In this document: piece after piece, positions 32,721-40,510 of the stretch
How the letters are laid out: the number at the start of each line of letters is the position of its first letter
How positions within the stretch are numbered: position 1 is the stretch's first letter
Assembly (NCBI GenBank): GCA_965201115.1
Contig: OZ241745.1
Location: forward strand, 3,224,001 to 3,288,000
Origin: JANQOH01 sp965201115
Lineage (GTDB): Bacteria; Pseudomonadota; Alphaproteobacteria; UBA7887
Direction: 5' to 3'
DNA length: 64,000 nucleotides
The notes under the pieces: generated by a model
The model's database searches: none
What the model saw: only the letters and a program-made list of their open reading frames with translations
Told to the model about the DNA's origin: nothing
Program-made: the position numbers and the translations under genes

Positions 32721-33257
32721 ATGAGCAGGCAGCAATTCGAGGAATACATTGCGACCCGCGCCGAGGCGCCGGCGGAATCCGCGATCGACTGGGATGCGCG
32801 GCGGGATGAGTGGTTGCGGCGTCTGGATGAATTCTACGGGCGGGTAGAAGGTTACCTGCAGCCGTACGTTGAGCGGGGCGCGGTGTGCATGGATTTTGCG
32901 CACAGGCCGATGCGCGAGGAACACGTCGGGGCTTACGATGCTCGCGCTCTCGAAATAAGGATAGGCCCGGATACGATTTGCCTCGACCCCATTGGCACCG
33001 AGCTGATCGGGGCGTGGGGGCGGGTAGATATGGTCGGCCCCAAGGGGAGCGCGCGGTTCGTGCTCGTTCCGGAAACGCTGAGCGAACCGAAAGTCGAGGC
33101 CTGGATATTGCAGGACGGCGAAACGCCGCCGCCCGAACGCGAACTGGAAATCGATGAAACGACATGGAAGATAGCGACGCCGCCGCCGCGCGTTCTTTAC
33201 GAAGAATTCAACGACGACTCGTTCTTCTCGGCCATGATGGAGGTTCTCGATGCCTGA
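32721..33257 (+). CDS. Conserved-looking protein of unknown function, partner of the HEPN gene
   Basis: A 178-residue acidic protein with no recognised domain. It starts MSRQQFEEYIATRAEAPAES, has an alpha-helical first third (WLRRLDEFYGRVEGYLQPYV), and then a beta-rich centre (DTICLDPIGTELIGAWGRVD, MVGPKGSARFVLVPE). The C-terminus is ELEIDETTWKIATPPPRVLY followed by EEFNDDSFFSAMMEVLDA. GGGAGGCGGAAC precedes ATG 32721. The start of the HEPN-like gene lies inside its last codons (8-base overlap), so the two are translationally coupled, as in many toxin-antitoxin or two-component defence modules. A role as partner or inhibitor of the HEPN protein is inference. Confidence 0.75.
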   Translation: MSRQQFEEYIATRAEAPAESAIDWDARRDEWLRRLDEFYGRVEGYLQPYVERGAVCMDFAHRPMREEHVGAYDARALEIRIGPDTICLDPIGTELIGAWGRVDMVGPKGSARFVLVPETLSEPKVEAWILQDGETPPPERELEIDETTWKIATPPPRVLYEEFNDDSFFSAMMEVLDA

Positions 33258-33359
33258 CGGACATTTATACACGTTTTCCGGAGATCATCTTGAATTGGAT
33301 GAGATCGACCGGCATTACCGCATGGTGGCGCGCGCCATACGGCTCTATTATACCAACGG

Positions 33360-33968
33360 CTATTGATGTTGACCTTTCTGTGCCCATTTTCGCGTGCCGA
33401 TGGATGTGATTTTCTCCGGCATGGCGATCAGGCGGTTCCAAGCGTCGCAGGCGGCATCGACAATGTCGCCGTAGCTCTCGAAGACGCGGTTGGATAGCCA
33501 CGTCTGGCGCAGATACTGCCATATGTTCTCGACCGGGTTGAGTTCGGGCGCGTATGGCGGCAGCAGCAAGGGGCTGATATTGCGCGGCCATTCGAGCGCG
33601 TCGGCGGTGTGCCAGGCAGCGCCGTCGAGCAGGAGAATGGCATGAGCGCCGGGCCGGACGATGCGCGCAATCTCGTCGATGTGGTGTTGCATTGCCTCGG
33701 TGTTCGCCATGGGCATGACGACCGCGGCGCCGGCGCCGCGCGCCGGGCAGATGGCGCCGAACAGATACGCGCTACCGTAGCGCAGGTCACGCAACTGGCG
33801 CGGTCGCGTGCCCGTGTGCGCCCATTGACGCACCAGCCCGTTCTTTTGGCCGAGCCGCATCTCGTCCTGCCACCATATCTCGAACCCGGTCCCTTCGGGC
33901 AGTTCGGCAACCCGCGCGCTCACGGCTTGGGGGAAGACTTTTTTTATATGCGTCAACGACCTCCGCAT
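33360..33968 (-). CDS. IS630 transposase, catalytic frame (orfB)
   Basis: This frame carries the DDE catalytic domain: Asp in EIWWQDEMRLGQKNG, Asp in ILLLDGAAWHTADALEW, Glu in APELNPVENIWQYLRQTWL. It joins orfA at the A7 run, where loss of one A gives a single 354-residue protein of normal IS630 size. The stop codon TAG (33360-33362) lies in the flanking target DNA, so the element relies on its TA-containing target to end the transposase. Confidence 0.85.
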   Translation of the reverse strand: MRRSLTHIKKVFPQAVSARVAELPEGTGFEIWWQDEMRLGQKNGLVRQWAHTGTRPRQLRDLRYGSAYLFGAICPARGAGAAVVMPMANTEAMQHHIDEIARIVRPGAHAILLLDGAAWHTADALEWPRNISPLLLPPYAPELNPVENIWQYLRQTWLSNRVFESYGDIVDAACDAWNRLIAMPEKITSIGTRKWAQKGQHQ

Positions 33969-34509
33969 CCTGCTTCGGATGCCGCGGACGCGCGCTCATG
34001 TGCGAAAACCCCAGCTCGTGGAGAAGCCGCGACACCGAGCGCTCATGATACTCCACCCCGAACCGGCGCTCGATCTCCGCCCGCAGGTCAACGCGTCGCC
34101 AGCGCACCACGCCGTCGGTCTGCGGATCGGGGCCGGTCTCGACGAGCTCAGCCAGTTCCGCCAACTGCTCCGCGCTCAACCGCCGACGCGCCCCCGGAGC
34201 CTTGCGGCTCGCAAGGCCGTCCGGACCCTCGGCGTTGAAGCGACGCACCCAGTCCCGAAGCGTTTGACGGCTCATCCCGCCCAACAACGCAGCCTCGGCG
34301 CGTGACTTCCCCTCGTACACCGCCGCAATCGACAAGAGCCGACACGCCTGGGCGCTATCCCCCGCCGCCCGAGCCGCCGCACGAACCCGAACCGCGTCAA
34401 AGTCCGTTCGCAACGCTATCGTCATCGCACTACCCCCTTTGGGTGGCCGAACAAGAACATAACCAAATCATATCGCCGTCAAACAGACAATATTAACGAG
34501 TCAACATCA
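33364..34509 (-). mobile_element. IS630-family insertion sequence
   Basis: A 1,146-bp element with terminal inverted repeats TGATGTTGAC (33364-33373) and GTCAACATCA (34500-34509). It is flanked by AT on both sides (33362-33363 and 34510-34511). If the neighbouring bases are counted, the ends can also be read as a TA duplication with 11-bp repeats, the classical IS630 pattern, but only the AT reading restores the interrupted gene. It encodes a DDE transposase on the minus strand in two overlapping frames. The target context GGCTATAGCC contains the TA preferred by the family. Confidence 0.92.
33787..34425 (-). CDS. IS630 transposase, N-terminal frame (orfA)
   Basis: A 212-residue frame whose first 158 residues or so are the helix-turn-helix DNA-binding part of an IS630 transposase: RAEAALLGGMSRQTLRDWVR, then FNAEGPDGLASRKAPGARRR, and YHERSVSRLLHELGFSHMSA. 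After the run of seven A (33939-33945 on this strand) the frame becomes non-homologous (SLPPSRERAG...). The catalytic domain continues in the other frame. Confidence 0.85.
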   Translation of the reverse strand: MTIALRTDFDAVRVRAAARAAGDSAQACRLLSIAAVYEGKSRAEAALLGGMSRQTLRDWVRRFNAEGPDGLASRKAPGARRRLSAEQLAELAELVETGPDPQTDGVVRWRRVDLRAEIERRFGVEYHERSVSRLLHELGFSHMSARPRHPKQDAEVVDAYKKSLPPSRERAGCRTARRDRVRDMVAGRDAARPKERAGASMGAHGHATAPVA

Positions 34510-34970
34510 ATAGCCCTTGGTATTATTCCGAACGGAATCCCGGATTCCGCGCCCTGTTCCAGGACTATACGCGCGACGCAATTCAAAAGGAAATGCGGGA
34601 ACGACTCGACGAACACGATCTCACGATGTCGATGAGCGTGCTGTCGGCGCTGGAGGCGGCTTTTCGTATCGACTATTCGATTCGTTGTCGACGAAGAATG
34701 AAAGACGGGTTGTCCAGGGATTTCCGGGATATTTTTGCGGAGAGGGGTGTGCGCGTGTCGTTCCGGAAACATATTCTGTCCGCATGGGCGCGACATTCCG
34801 CCGGAATCAGGAAGAGCATCGGGGAATTGAAGAAAGCTGTCGATTACAGAAACTGGCTGGCGCACGGCAGATACTGGGTGTTGGAAACGGGCGGAAAATA
34901 CGATTATCGGGATCTATATACAATAGCCAACGCTATAATGTCGGGTTTACCGTTGCAAAAGTTTCGGTAG

Positions 34971-35193
34971 CACGGATTTACGGACGGTCGAAAGACCGCC
35001 GCCATCGAGTGTCCGATTCGGTTACGCAGGGGAAGCCGAAAACGGGCTTCGGCGCCGTCATGGACGGCGCAGCGTTTTCAAGTACATGGATCGACGGGCG
35101 CCTGCCGGCGGCTCGCGGGCGCGCAGAGGCGGGGCGCCGGCCCCGGAACGCAAGCGGGTAGATGGCTTCGGGCGGCGTTTGCGGGGCGTGCGG
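34971..35193. other. Intergenic region with a small hairpin
   Basis: CGGTC GAAA GACCG at 34985-34998 forms a tetraloop hairpin just after the HEPN remnant and could act as a weak terminator, though no T-run follows. Nothing else is seen before the convergent SDR gene. Confidence 0.35.
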
Positions 35194-35919
35194 TTACCAG
35201 GTTTCTATATCGGGCCGGAGTTCGACGTTGAACGACCAGGCGGATCTGTCCTGATGGGCTATGTGGAACGCTTCTTCGGCTATGGCGGAGGGTTTGCAGA
35301 AATGCTCGTCGGGCTTGTCGGCGGCGAACAGCGGGCGGGTGCGCGGGGTGTCGATGGCGGCGTCGACGACGATATAGGCGACGTGGACGCCTTTCGGGCC
35401 CAATTCGCGCGCCATGCTTTCCGCGAGTATGCGTTGCGCGGCCTTGGTGGGCGCGAAATATGCGAAGCGCGGGCGGCCGCGCAGCGCGGATGTGTTGCCG
35501 GTCACGATAATCGCGCCGTCTCCGGCTTCGATCATCGCCGGCGCCAGGGCGCGCGCCAGATAGAGCAGGGAAGTTGCGTTGACGCGAAAGTTCCGCTCGA
35601 GGCGCTCGGGATCGCTTTCCAGGAAGGTCGCCGCGCCGCCGCCGTCGAGGATGCCCGAGACCGCGTTGTGGACGAGCACGCGCGGCGCGCCCATTTGCGC
35701 GGCGACCGCTTCCGCCGTCGCGGTCAGGCCGTCGAGGTCGGAGACGTCGCAGACGAACCCGCGGGTTCCCTCGATTTCGCTCTCGTATGCGCGGAGCCGG
35801 CTCTCGTCGCGGGCGAGCATGGCGACGCGGTAGCCGCCGGCGGCGAAGCGCCGCGCGCATTCGCGGCCGGTTCCCGGGCCGGCGCCGGCGATCAGGCAAA
35901 CAGGGGCGCTATCGGTCAT
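35194..35919 (-). CDS. Short-chain dehydrogenase/reductase with atypical active site
   Basis: A 241-residue Rossmann-fold SDR. The nucleotide motif is CLIAGAGPGTGRECARRFA, followed by VLVHNAVSGI (NNAG equivalent) and Ser144 in GNTSALRG. At the catalytic YxxxK position the sequence is Phe155-Ala-Pro-Thr-Lys159 (RFAYFAPTKAAQR), so the usual Tyr is replaced by Phe, with a Tyr one residue earlier. It may have altered chemistry or be inactive as a dehydrogenase. Its ATG overlaps the stop of the upstream zinc alcohol dehydrogenase gene (ATGA). Substrate unknown. Confidence 0.88.
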   Translation of the reverse strand: MTDSAPVCLIAGAGPGTGRECARRFAAGGYRVAMLARDESRLRAYESEIEGTRGFVCDVSDLDGLTATAEAVAAQMGAPRVLVHNAVSGILDGGGAATFLESDPERLERNFRVNATSLLYLARALAPAMIEAGDGAIIVTGNTSALRGRPRFAYFAPTKAAQRILAESMARELGPKGVHVAYIVVDAAIDTPRTRPLFAADKPDEHFCKPSAIAEEAFHIAHQDRSAWSFNVELRPDIETW

Positions 35920-36998
35920 GAGGTTTTTCCCTCCGAATTCCGGTCGGAACCGCCGCAGGCGCCGGGCTCCAGCATGACCTTGATTTGGCCGGACGGCCGG
36001 CGCAAGGCCTCGAAAGCGTCGCAGAAGCCGTCGATTCCCACGCGGTCGGTAATCAGCCGCGCCGCGTCGATGCGCCGGCTCGCCAAGGCGTCGAGCACGA
36101 GGCGGAAGTGGCGTTTGCGGTAGATAAACGCGAACGACAGCTCCAACTCCTTCACGATGGCGCGTCCGGGATACAGCGAATCCGGCGCCATGCAGAGGCC
36201 GACGACCACGACGCGCGCGTCGGGCGGCGCATGGTCGATGGCGAGCTGCAGGCTTCCGGGAACGCCGACGCAGTCGAACACGACGTCGGGCGGGCCGCCG
36301 GCGAGGGCGGCGACGCGCCCGTTTACGTCTTCGCGGGCGGCGTCGATGGCGATGGTGGCGCCGAACTCGGCGGCGCGTTCGGCGCGGCTCGAGACCAGGT
36401 CGCATACGGCGACATGGCGCGCGCCGAGAAACCGGCACCACAGCGCGACCGCCAGGCCGACCGGCCCGGCGCCGACGATGAGCACGGTGTCGTGCGGCGA
36501 CAGGCGCGCTTTTTCCGCCGCGTTGAGGCCCACGGCCAGCGGCTCCACGAGCGCGCCTTCGGCAAAGCTCACCGATTCGGGCAGGCGCAGAGTCGTACTC
36601 GCGCCGACGCGCGTGAACTCCGCATAGGCGCCGGGCAATTCGAGGTCGGCGCGCATGGTTACGTCGGCGCAGCGATAGGCGCGTCCGGCGGCGCATTCGG
36701 GGCAGGCGCCGCAGCCGATAAAGGGTTGCGCGGTCACCCGGTCGCCGACGCGCCAATCGGCGCGGGCCTCGCGCCCGACGGCGACGACCTCGCCGGCGAA
36801 CTCATGGCCCATCACGGCGCCGGGCTTGAGCAGGCGCCAGCCGGCATGTGGGTCGGTGTGGCGCGACCAGTGCAGATCGGTGCCGCAAATGCCGCACGAC
36901 CTGACCTCGATGACGAGGTCGTTCGCGCCCGGCGCGGGGTCGGGCACGGTCTCGATGGACAGGCGCGCGCCCGGCGCCGAGAAGACCGCCGCTCTCAT
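35916..36998 (-). CDS. Zinc-dependent alcohol/polyol dehydrogenase (MDR family)
   Basis: A 360-residue medium-chain dehydrogenase like threonine or sorbitol dehydrogenase. The catalytic zinc site is seen in RSCGICGTDLHWSRH and VMGHEFAGEVVAVG. The structural zinc loop has its cysteines in GCGACPECAAGRAYRC, and the NAD-binding fold is VLIVGAGPVGLAVALWCRFL. The C-terminal tail is slightly extended (GACGGSDRNSEGKTS). It is coupled to the downstream SDR by a four-base overlap, so the two may act on successive intermediates. It is divergent from the epimerase gene. Confidence 0.9.
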   Translation of the reverse strand: MRAAVFSAPGARLSIETVPDPAPGANDLVIEVRSCGICGTDLHWSRHTDPHAGWRLLKPGAVMGHEFAGEVVAVGREARADWRVGDRVTAQPFIGCGACPECAAGRAYRCADVTMRADLELPGAYAEFTRVGASTTLRLPESVSFAEGALVEPLAVGLNAAEKARLSPHDTVLIVGAGPVGLAVALWCRFLGARHVAVCDLVSSRAERAAEFGATIAIDAAREDVNGRVAALAGGPPDVVFDCVGVPGSLQLAIDHAPPDARVVVVGLCMAPDSLYPGRAIVKELELSFAFIYRKRHFRLVLDALASRRIDAARLITDRVGIDGFCDAFEALRRPSGQIKVMLEPGACGGSDRNSEGKTS

Positions 36999-37058
36999 GC
37001 GGCGGATTATAGCGCGGCGCGCACGGGCGCGCTATGGTGGGGGCGGCGAGGGCGCGCG

Positions 37059-37466
37059 ATGATCGGACGACTCAACCACGTGGCCATCGCCGTGCCCGAT
37101 CTGGGGGCGGCGGCGGCGCTTTACCGGGATACGCTCGGCGCCGAGGCGTCGGAGCCCGTCGATCTGCCCGAACACGGGGTGACGACCGTATTCGTGACGC
37201 TGCCCAACACGAAAATCGAGCTGCTCCAGCCGTTGGGAGAGGAGTCGCCGATAGCGGGCTTTTTGGCGCGCAACCCGGCGGGCGGCGTCCACCACGTCTG
37301 CTACGAGGTGGAGGATATCCGCGCCGCGCGCGATCGCCTGGCGGCGGCGGGGCTGCGCATACTCGGCGACGGCGAGCCGCGCCCCGGAGCGCACGGCAAG
37401 CCGGTGCTTTTTCTGCATCCCAGGGACCTGTGCGGCGCCTTGGTGGAGCTCGAGGAAACGCGGTGA
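37059..37466 (+). CDS. mce: Methylmalonyl-CoA epimerase
   Basis: Converts (S)- to (R)-methylmalonyl-CoA in propionate metabolism. The 135-residue vicinal-oxygen-chelate protein reads MIGRLNHVAIAVPDLGAAAA (first metal His), TTVFVTLPNTKIELLQPLG, NPAGGVHHVCYEVEDI (second His), and FLHPRDLCGALVELEE (terminal Glu). The gene is followed by a DUF1467 gene through a GTGA overlap, a typical alphaproteobacterial pair. It fits with a PccB-type carboxyltransferase at 2.8 kb. Confidence 0.94.
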   Translation: MIGRLNHVAIAVPDLGAAAALYRDTLGAEASEPVDLPEHGVTTVFVTLPNTKIELLQPLGEESPIAGFLARNPAGGVHHVCYEVEDIRAARDRLAAAGLRILGDGEPRPGAHGKPVLFLHPRDLCGALVELEETR

Positions 37467-37744
37467 GTTTCGCCGAGGCGGCCCTTGTTTTCGTTTTGGT
37501 ATGGTGGGTCGCGTTGTTCGCGATTCTGCCTGTCGGCGTGCGCCGGGCGGAGAACCCCGAGCCGGGCCACGAGGCCGGCGCGCCGGAAAACCCGAAATTG
37601 TGGCGCAAGGGGCTGGCGACGACGGCGGTCGCCGCCTTGCTGACGGGGGTTATCTTCGCGGCGGCGGAAACCGGCCTGCTGCCGCTGCGCGACTGGCTGA
37701 CGGCGGACGCGCCGCCCTTGCCCCGGAGCGGCGGGGAGAACTGA
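37463..37744 (+). CDS. DUF1467 family inner-membrane protein
   Basis: A 93-residue protein with two membrane segments: AEAALVFVLVWWVALFAILP near the N-terminus and LATTAVAALLTGVIFAAAET in the middle. The WWVALFAILPVGVR segment is diagnostic of DUF1467, an alphaproteobacterial family of unknown function that commonly follows the epimerase gene. GTG 37463 overlaps the mce stop. Confidence 0.9.
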   Translation: MSFAEAALVFVLVWWVALFAILPVGVRRAENPEPGHEAGAPENPKLWRKGLATTAVAALLTGVIFAAAETGLLPLRDWLTADAPPLPRSGGEN

Positions 37745-37805
37745 CGCGCCGCGGCGCCCGCCGCGCGCGGGCGCCGGACGCACGGACGACGGAGGAACCG
37801 GTCCC

Positions 37806-38822
37806 ATGAAGAACGCATTGGCCTTGGCCTGCGCGGCGGCGGTCGCCGCGCTCCCGCCCTCGTCGGCGCGCGCCGACGACATTACGGTTGGCTACCAGCT
37901 CATCTACAACCCGTGGAAACTGGCCATCGCGGAAGGGGCGTTCGAGGCCGCGACGGGTTACGGAATCGATTGGAAGCAGTTCGATTCGGGCTCGCGGGTC
38001 ATAACGGCGGTGGCTTCGGGGCGGGTCGAGATCGCGCTGGCGGGTTCGAGTCCCATCGCCGCGGGGGTCAGCCGCGGCCTGCCGATCGAACTGTTCTGGA
38101 TCGCGGAAGACATTGCGTCGGCGGAAGCGCTGGTCGTGCGCGACGGTTCGGGCGTCGCGGCGCCACAGGACCTGCGCGGCAAGCGGCTCGGCGTTCCGTT
38201 CGTTTCCACGACCCATTTCCACACGTTGTTCGCGCTGGAGCAGTTCGGCATCCCGGCGGACGAGGTGAGGATACTCAACATGCAGCCGCCGAATATCGCG
38301 GCGGCGTGGGCGCGCGGTGACATCGACGCGGCGTTCGTGTGGGAGCCCGCGCTCGGACGCATCAAGAAAACGGGCCGGGTTCTGATTACGTCGGGGCAGC
38401 TGTCGCGGTGGGGCCGGGCGACGTTCGACGGCCTGATCGTCCGGTCGGATTTCGCGGCGGACAATCCCGGGTTCATGTGCCGGTTCGTCGCCGCGCTCGC
38501 CGCTGCGGATGAGCGCTACCGCGCCGATCCGGCAAGTTTCGGACCGGGAACGGACAACGCGCGCAAGATCGCCGGCCTGGTTGGCGGCGACGAGGCGGAC
38601 GTAAAAACGGTGCTCGATCTGTATGAGTTTCCCACGCTCGACGAACAGGCTTCGCCGCGCTGGCTCGGCGGCGGAGCGGAAGGCGGGGCCGCGCGGGCGC
38701 TGCGCTACACGTCGGAGTTCCTGCTCGCGGAAAAGAAGATCGACGCGCTGCTGCCGGACTACGGCGCCGCCGTTAACGCCTCCTTCGCGAGCGCCGCGCG
38801 CGCCGGTTGCCCGCCGGGGTAG
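37806..38822 (+). CDS. tauA: Taurine ABC transporter, periplasmic binding protein
   Basis: TauA captures taurine or related sulfonates in the periplasm. The 338-residue precursor has a Sec signal peptide (MKNALALACAAAVAALPPSS, cleavage near ARAD) and then ITVGYQLIYNPWKLAIAEGA, GSRVITAVASGRVEIALAGS, and PPNIAAAWARGDIDAAFVWE, standard for the TauA family. ATG 37806 has a GGAGGAACC site. First gene of tauABC. No tauD dioxygenase or xsc gene is adjacent. Confidence 0.93.
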   Translation: MKNALALACAAAVAALPPSSARADDITVGYQLIYNPWKLAIAEGAFEAATGYGIDWKQFDSGSRVITAVASGRVEIALAGSSPIAAGVSRGLPIELFWIAEDIASAEALVVRDGSGVAAPQDLRGKRLGVPFVSTTHFHTLFALEQFGIPADEVRILNMQPPNIAAAWARGDIDAAFVWEPALGRIKKTGRVLITSGQLSRWGRATFDGLIVRSDFAADNPGFMCRFVAALAAADERYRADPASFGPGTDNARKIAGLVGGDEADVKTVLDLYEFPTLDEQASPRWLGGGAEGGAARALRYTSEFLLAEKKIDALLPDYGAAVNASFASAARAGCPPG

Positions 38823-38831
38823 GGGGCCGCG

Positions 38832-39623
38832 GTGGGGCTTGTCGTCGACCGCGTGTCGGTGGTCTATCCCGGCGCGGGGGGAGGCGGCCTTCGCGCGCTA
38901 TCGGACGTGTCGCTCGATATCGGCGACGGCGAGTTCGCGGTGGCGCTCGGCGCCTCGGGCTGCGGCAAGACCACGCTGCTGAACCTGATGGCCGGGTTTA
39001 TCCGGCCGACGGAGGGCGAGGTACGCCTCGACGGGCGGCCGATCGCCGGACCCGGCGCCGAGCGCGGCGTGGTGTTTCAGAAGCATGCGCTGTTTCCGTG
39101 GCTCAACGTTATGGACAATGTCGCGTTCGGCCTGCGGCTGCGCGGCGTGTCGAAAGCGGAGCGGCGCGAAACGGCGCGCCGCAACCTTGCCCTGGTCGGC
39201 CTCGAGGAGTTCGGGGAACGGGCGGTGTTCGAACTGTCGGGCGGGATGCAGCAGCGCGTGGGCCTCGCGCGGGCGCTCGCCTCGGACCCGCGCGTGCTGC
39301 TGATGGACGAACCGCTCGGCGCGCTCGACGCGCTGACCCGCGAGACGGTGCAGGAACTCATCCTCCGCATATGGTCGGCCACCGGCAAGACCGTGTTTTT
39401 CATCACGCATTCGGTGGAGGAAGCGCTGTTTCTCGGCACGCGGCTGGTTGTCATGTCGCCGCGGCCGGGCCGCATCGCGCACCGTTTCGAGAGCGAACAC
39501 GGGCGGCGGTTTTTGGCGGGCGAGTCGGCGCGCGCCGTCAAGTCCCGCCCGGATTTCGTGGAAATGCGCGAGACCGTGCTTTCGCTCATCCACGGCGCGG
39601 CGCCGGAGAACGGCGGCCCATGA
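38832..39623 (+). CDS. tauB: Taurine ABC transporter, ATP-binding protein
   Basis: A 263-residue ABC ATPase with Walker A GASGCGKTT, signature ELSGGMQQRVGLARALA, Walker B VLLMDEPLGALDALTRE and H-loop FFITHSVEEALFLGTR. These match the TauB/SsuB/NrtD group. It starts at GTG 38832, nine bases after tauA, and overlaps tauC (ATGA). It energises sulfonate uptake at the inner membrane. Confidence 0.94.
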   Translation: MGLVVDRVSVVYPGAGGGGLRALSDVSLDIGDGEFAVALGASGCGKTTLLNLMAGFIRPTEGEVRLDGRPIAGPGAERGVVFQKHALFPWLNVMDNVAFGLRLRGVSKAERRETARRNLALVGLEEFGERAVFELSGGMQQRVGLARALASDPRVLLMDEPLGALDALTRETVQELILRIWSATGKTVFFITHSVEEALFLGTRLVVMSPRPGRIAHRFESEHGRRFLAGESARAVKSRPDFVEMRETVLSLIHGAAPENGGP

Positions 39624-40492
39624 GCGGCGCGTCGGGCGCGGGGGCGGGGCGGTTGCTCCACCGGGCGCGCCGCGCGTTTTCGCGCGACGCCCGCGCGCGG
39701 CCGGGGGAGGCTTACGGCGCTCCCGGGGCCGGCTCCAGCGCCGCCATCGGCGCCGCCACGACGGCCGCGCTGATTTTTCTGTGGTGGCTTTCCGGGCGGC
39801 TGCAATGGGTCGACCCGCTCTATCTGCCGCCGCCGGAGGCGGTGCTTGCGCGTTTCTTCCAGTTCTGGAGCGAGGAGTTTGCGGGCGGGACCATTGCCGA
39901 GCATGCGGCGTGGAGCCTCTACCGCGTGTTCACGGCTTTCGCGCTGGCCTGCGCGACGGCGATTCCGCTGGGGCTGGCGATGGGCGTGAACCGGGTCGTG
40001 CGCGGCGTTTTCGACCCGCCGATCGAGTTTTACCGGCCGATACCGCCGCTGGGTTACCTGCCGCTGACGGTCATCTGGCTCGGCATCGAGGATCTTCAGA
40101 AGATCGTTCTGATATTTTTGGCGATTTTCGCGCCGATGGCGATTTCCGCCCGCGCCGGCGTCCGCGCCGTGTCAATCGAGCAGATACATGCCGCGTATTC
40201 GCTCGGCGCGACGCGCGGGCAGGTTGTGCGCCAAGTCGTTCTGCCCGCCGCGCTGCCGGACATCCTTACGGGGATGCGGATCGGCATCGGCTTCGGCTGG
40301 ACGACTCTGGTCGCGGCGGAAATGGTCGCCGCCGAAAAGGGCCTCGGCCACATGGTGCTTTCGGCGTCGGATTTCCTCGCCACCGACGTCGTCATGCTCG
40401 GCATTGCCATTATCGGCATTGTCGCCTGGCTGTTCGACCTCGGCATGCGCCGCCTCGAGCGCCGCTTCGCGCCGTGGAAGGGAAGGGCTTGA
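39620..40492 (+). CDS. tauC: Taurine ABC transporter, permease
   Basis: A 290-residue inner-membrane permease of the TauC/SsuC family, with about six membrane helices and the coupling motif around HAAYSLGATRGQVVRQVVLP (EAA loop). The end FLATDVVMLGIAIIGIVAWLFDLGMRRLERR is typical (seen as MLGIAIIGIVAWLFDLG). The first 45 residues form an unusual Ala/Arg/Gly-rich cytoplasmic extension. It is the last gene of tauABC and is followed after 18 bases by the large methylase gene, though that is probably a separate unit. Confidence 0.93.
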   Translation: MSGASGAGAGRLLHRARRAFSRDARARPGEAYGAPGAGSSAAIGAATTAALIFLWWLSGRLQWVDPLYLPPPEAVLARFFQFWSEEFAGGTIAEHAAWSLYRVFTAFALACATAIPLGLAMGVNRVVRGVFDPPIEFYRPIPPLGYLPLTVIWLGIEDLQKIVLIFLAIFAPMAISARAGVRAVSIEQIHAAYSLGATRGQVVRQVVLPAALPDILTGMRIGIGFGWTTLVAAEMVAAEKGLGHMVLSASDFLATDVVMLGIAIIGIVAWLFDLGMRRLERRFAPWKGRA

Positions 40493-40510
40493 GGGGGCGG
40501 ACGGCGATCC

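Larger units (their letters stand above)
33250..34970 (+). pseudogene. HEPN domain RNase-like gene interrupted by IS630
   Basis: The gene is split: 33250-33363 encodes the first 38 residues (ending DRHYRMVARAIRLYYTNGY) and 34512-34970 encodes the rest (SPWYYSERNPGFRALFQDY onward). Deleting 33364-34511, that is the insertion sequence plus one copy of the 2-bp duplication AT, joins the parts in frame into a 190-residue protein. The C-terminal part has DYRNWLAHGRYW, the R-x4-H signature of HEPN ribonucleases, plus helical segments expected of that fold. HEPN proteins are frequent toxins or effectors of RNA-targeting defence. The 5' end overlaps the partner gene by eight bases. As it stands, translation stops within the insertion. 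Confidence 0.78.

Noticed and set aside
33361..34512. Simple TA target duplication for the IS630 element
   Set aside because: It is possible by sequence, but excision on that reading leaves a TAG stop in the host gene. The AT reading restores a coherent HEPN protein.
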